From Selaginella moellendorffii (taxonomy: Eukaryota; Streptophyta; Lycopodiopsida; Selaginellales; Selaginellaceae): a stretch of DNA of 64,000 nt. The position numbers were made by a program, and so were the translations under genes. The notes below the pieces were generated by a model. That model had not been told where the DNA came from. It saw nothing but the letters and a program-made list of their open reading frames with translations, and did no database searches. The first letter of the stretch is position 1; each line of letters begins with the position of its first letter. The DNA is taken from NCBI RefSeq assembly GCF_000143415.4, contig NW_003314270.1, forward strand, positions 1,635,482-1,699,481, given 5' to 3'. Positions 60,134 through 64,000 of this stretch are shown here, in pieces.

Positions 60134-61032
60134 CTGTCTGTGGGTGATAGGCTGTGCTGAATTTCAACTTGGTGCGATACTGTTCTAGGAGTGTCCTCCA
60201 GAACCTACTGGTGAAGATCTTATCTCGATCTGAGATAATCTCTTCCAGCCTTCCCCGCACTCGAACCACTTGTTCGAAGAACAACGTTGCCACACCTTCC
60301 GCATCCACGTCCGTTGTGGTGGGTATGAAATGTGCCATCTTTGAAAATCGGTCCACCACCACGAATATCGCATCAAACCCCTCGCTTGGGGGTAGTCCTG
60401 TGATGAAGTCCATCGTGAGACATTTCCACGGACGATCTAGAATTGGGATGCTTTGCAACAAGCCCCCACTAGCCTTAGTCACGGCTTTGACCCGCTGACA
60501 TGTTGGACATGTCTTTACATAGTCTTGGACGTCCTTAGCCATATCTGGCCAATGGTACTTCCTCTTGAGTAAGCCCATCGTCTTGGGCACTCCGCCGTGT
60601 CCCGCAAGAGGTCCGTCATGACACTCTTCTAAGGCTACCTTCCTTAGTCCCCCTTCTGGAACATACACCCTCGTTTGCTTGTAATAAATGAGTCCGTTGC
60701 GTTCCGCATAGCCCGTTTTCTCTTCCGTTGGCAGCTCACCTCTCTAGTGAGCTTCCCGCGCCTCCAGATTCCTCAACAACACTTCTTGTGCTAGACCATC
60801 ATTCTCATATGCTGTCCGCACATCGTCCCAGAAGGTTGCTGTTGCGCTGGAGATCGACAACCTCAAGCTCGCTTTTCGACTTAGCGCATCTGCCACGATG
60901 TTGCTCTTCCCAGGCTTGTACAGAATCTCGCAATCAAACTCGGCCAAGGCATTGGCCCACCGACCTTGTTTCCCTCTCAAGTCGGGTTGTGACAAGAAGT
61001 GTTTCGTTGCCACATTGTCCGTGTAAACCTTG

Positions 61033-62248
61033 AAAGCTCTATTTCGTTAAAGTGGGAATTGTCATTATCCCACTTGTAAAATAAGGTTTCCAAACCTTTA
61101 TATAGTATATAAATATAACAAAATTCAACTGCATTGAGGCACATGCCATTTTATTTTAAACAAGGAAATGTCTACTCAATCACTTCTCCTCCCCCTGCCA
61201 CTGCTTCACCTCTCTCTTCTCCTTGTCATCGTCGTCCAATTTCTTTCCATCCTTTTAATATTGGCTCAGTTGCTCCGAGTCTAGGTGGAGCCCAAGTCCC
61301 TATTCAATCTTTACTTTCCCCTTATTAATAAAACAACTTCGTAGACTTCCAATAATATTCTGTAACACTTCTAGTATAATGCAAATCCTCTCAAAGAATT
61401 GTCTTTTAATATTAATACAATGGCATGGAACCCCATGCCATAATAAGTTACATTTTTAAATAAATACATGCCATCTCAGACTGTTATTTTTTGCCTCCAA
61501 CGCCTATACAATAATCTTGGAATTTCATCACTCTCCACACTATCAGGATTTAAACCCAAAAGCTCTATTTCGTTAAAGTGGGATTTATTCAGTAAAATGG
61601 GACTAGGTACAAATTTTCAAGTATTTGAAAATGACGTGAAATTATATGTTTTTTGTCCAGGGGCTAGACATATCTGGGGCATGGTGACTAGCGCGGTGAC
61701 TTTGTGTCCAGACTGAGTCCATCTGGTTGTATAAAAAATCTCATTGTCAAGGTGAACAAGCCGAATCTGAAGCTAAAGAAGAGCGATGGCATGCGCGCAC
61801 ACACTATTTGTTTGTTCATTGAGCGTGTGGTGAGCTTTCCAAGATGAACGTCATTCCTATTAGCCAGACATATAACTTAATGGTGAGAACATTTAGATAT
61901 TATTCAATGTTATCTTTTTCTAACGAATCTAATTGTGAAGGTGTAGCAAGAGGCATTGCTAGTCTGGAGAAGTCATTTAACTCATTTGACCCTTAGTGTA
62001 TTTTCATGAAACTAAATAACATTCATATTATTAAGGAATTTCTCTAGTACCTTTTTTTTACGACATAGAGGCTTGCATTTCTTTCAAAGGTGATTTAGTA
62101 AAAGGCCTGAGGGCACATGCCATTCTATTTCTCAGACCGGTATTAAGATATACTAGTGCAAAGGGCCACATGCCATCACGCCTCCTCTGATTCAGATTCG
62201 GATTGTTCACCTTGAAATAAAATACATTAGAAACTTAGTAAAGGAATA
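61033..62248. other. Non-coding flank with ATGCCAT motif cluster
   Basis: No gene seen. ATGCCAT, on either strand, occurs at 61143, 61420, 61435, 61468, 61796, 62117 and 62170; two of these form a 9-bp hairpin (61420-61428 with 61433-61441). A 25-bp direct repeat occurs at 61033-61057 and 61559-61583, the first copy exactly at the break of the gypsy element. The region lies 3' of the transposase-like gene and could be its element's terminal region. Confidence 0.5.
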
Positions 62249-64000
62249 TTAATGAATCTCACCTTGAACCCGGGTTATGAATGCTCTTGCTGCATCTCTT
62301 GCATGGTCTGGCAAGGTGATGGTGGCACTCTGCTTCCGCATCCAACCATGCACAACATTATCCACCGATATGCTCATGCTGGGATCCCTTGGATTCAGCA
62401 CCCATCTCTTTTCTAGGCAATCCTTCGTATATCCGGAACTTGGCTTGAACCACTCCACAGTTACATTGAAGGAGTTAGTTTCCGCGTCCTCCTCTGCATC
62501 AGTGATGCAGCGCCCCACCCATATCATTTGTTTTTTATTACTGGGTCTGACAAGCACGACCATTCCTTTGCAGACCTGTACTGGATTGAATGCTGAATCC
62601 GGCTTCTTGTTCCTCGGCCCACAATAGTGATCCTCAACATCGTTATCTGTCACTGCATTTCCAGAGGACATTGTTCCGCTACTATCTGGTGCTCTGGGTT
62701 CTGGCCAAAAGGACTCTTCCAATTCTTCATATACAACCGGCCCATTTTGGATAGCAGATATAATCTTCTCCCAGTATTCGAGCAAAGGCTTGCACCTCTT
62801 AAAATAGGATTCTCCACCAAACACCAACCCCCTCTTCCAGAAGGCAATATGCTATCTAATCCCGGCCACTATACTTTCCTGGTCTTTGAGTCCATCCGGG
62901 TGCATCGGCCGTGGGGAACCCTGAGGAATCATAGGTTCCCCAATTATGGGATCTCTCTTGAAGAGTTCAATGCCATCCACTGGCAGCCACACTGTGTCCC
63001 ATTCTCTCATCTTGTACCTCATCACTGGAGCACCGTCACGCATGCTGAAATGAAACTGAAGAGGCTTGGAGTGGCCAATCAGCGTTTCGGATCCGTCCCT
63101 GATGTAGCCTCTTACAAACCCCTTAAAGTCTGGAACCTCTGTCACAAGTGCAGCTTCAACAGTGCCTTTGATGCAATTTTGGAATTCATCGTAGAGTTGT
63201 GGGAGGGTGAGGACATTGGATCGCCGGAGGGACTCTGCCAGGTGACTGAACATGGCATCGACGTCTTCATGAGTGTGCCCAACCATGAGAAAGCCAAGTG
63301 TAACCGTTTCAAATATGCCTTTGGCAACAAGCATCGCCAAGTACGCGAAGACGTACATGTTTTTGTTCTCACTGCCAGCATTGTCTGTTTGGAGCAGAAG
63401 ATGGGGTGGAAGGCCACATCGGCCGCAAGAACTTCCTTGAGATTCTGCTTCGTTTGGATGAGGCTGTGCATTCACCGGGCGACCAGCCTCGTCGTAATGG
63501 CATGAGGCCTCACGTGATAACCCTACAATCTGACGGCCAACATATTCACTAGGATGGCATGGGGCCCCACGCGATACTGCAAGCCTTTGCTCCTCCTCCA
63601 GCTGAACCCTGTATGGGGTTCGATCGACAAGGGCCTTATGCAAGGGTTGGCCGTTCAGCTCAGTCTGCGCACTTTGCAGAGACCTTAAGTGTTTTGCTAA
63701 GGACGCAATCATCATGTTTGCACCCCCGCCACCCCATAGAGGCACAAAGAAGTTCCCATAGTTCTGGGCACCATGCCCATGAGCGATTATGCCAAACAGA
63801 GACACAGGCAGCTGCATGGATGAAGAGATTGCCTTGGGGGCAGGATTGAGTCGAGGTAAGCACGTCTTTTTCTGATCCATTTTGTCGTGGATGATGCAGA
63901 GGTAAGAGTCAGGTCTCTCCATGGAGAGAATCCTGTTATGATAATATGCAGTCCTGCAGCTTCTCTGCTCGATGTTGTGGTCGAGCCGCCTTCTAACCAA
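62249..64000 (-). pseudogene. Transposase-like protein (DUF7869-type), one in-frame stop, partial
   Basis: One minus-strand frame open from the window edge to 62249 except for a TAG at 62852-62854; 382 codons before and 198 after it, including those between the stop and the next ATG (62827). The central part, HLLLQTDNAGSENKNMYV followed by FLMVGHTHEDVDAMFSHLAE, is the signature of a widespread eukaryotic family (DUF7869 by recollection) usually found in repeats. Conserved D, N, E and the HTHED pair suggest an RNase H-like transposase, which is inference. The C-terminal piece (EYWEKIISAI, WVGRCITDAEED, WFKPSSGYTKDCLE) resembles a BAH/Tudor-like tail. The start lies beyond the window. The stop could be a recent mutation of a Gln codon or a sequencing error. 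Confidence 0.65.

Larger units (their letters stand above)
59235..61032 (-). pseudogene. 5'-truncated Ty3/gypsy chromodomain pol (RNase H-integrase-chromodomain)
   Basis: Minus strand, high to low: RNase H C-terminal part (about 61030-60860, with KPGKSNIVADALSRKA), integrase zinc finger (HDGPLAGH and CPTC, about 60630-60510), catalytic core with aspartates in TMDFITG and ISDRDKIF, HPQT motif at about 60140, then CYNNSPHSSIGVSPWEVI, the GPY module and a chromodomain (FHVKWKGFPHCEATWEPE, about 59385-59330). Two GT-AG introns, 60087-60133 (47 bp) and 59617-59668 (52 bp), interrupt conserved motifs and their removal restores frame. Two in-frame TAG codons (60744-60746 and 60010-60012) replace expected residues, and RT, protease and gag are missing, so this copy is dead. 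Confidence 0.85.

Overview
This looks like nuclear DNA of a land plant, most likely a lycophyte of the Selaginella type. That is an inference from compact multi-exon genes with introns mostly 44-90 bp long, an XIP-class aquaporin with the NPARC signature, TTTAGGG-type telomeric repeats, and LTR retrotransposons primed by initiator tRNA-Met (TGGTATCAGAGC). The window alternates between retrotransposon blocks, AT-rich gene-poor stretches, and two gene islands.

1-19.5 kb is a nest of long-LTR, apparently non-coding retroelements (called family L here; LTR about 1.7 kb, interior about 4.1 kb). A reverse-oriented copy (A, 1-4308 and 12374-12594) is split by a composite element (B, 4309-12373) that has identical 195-bp LTRs and a 5-bp target duplication. 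B carries an L interior followed by two tandem L LTRs. This is the arrangement expected if a 2-LTR extrachromosomal circle of L recombined into a small element at the shared tRNA primer site. A further reverse copy (C, 12595-19470) follows. L LTRs contain 11/12-bp and 6-bp minisatellites that keep all six frames open, so the long ORFs there are not genes.

19.5-28 kb holds a degraded retrotransposon end, an AT-rich stretch with an interstitial telomeric repeat, an unrecognised minus-strand gene, a mitochondrial phosphate carrier (+) and an ELMO/CED-12-domain gene (-), the last two convergent. 28-36.3 kb is AT-rich, with one solo 195-bp LTR and little else. 36.5-44.4 kb is a compact island on the + strand: a CPL3-type RNA polymerase II CTD phosphatase with a BRCT domain, an XIP aquaporin, and an SLC37-type glycerol-3-phosphate/sugar-phosphate permease. 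The genes have unrelated roles and are not an operon.

44.6-55.2 kb is decayed Ty3/gypsy sequence, with internal inversions and head-to-head LTRs. 55.2-61.0 kb has another L element copy (D), interrupted by a 5'-truncated chromodomain Ty3/gypsy element (F). F's LTR and 3' non-coding region are diverged relatives of L, which suggests F-type elements supply the proteins for L. F's integrase region contains two short spliceosomal-type introns, and at least the first is also recognisable in an older copy of the family at 47.9 kb. 61.0-64.0 kb holds a transposase-like gene (DUF7869-type, one in-frame stop, running off the window) beside a non-coding flank dense in ATGCCAT motifs.

The most noteworthy signals are the intron-bearing gypsy family, the apparent 2-LTR-circle capture, and a tRNA-like folded block in L and F with covarying stems.
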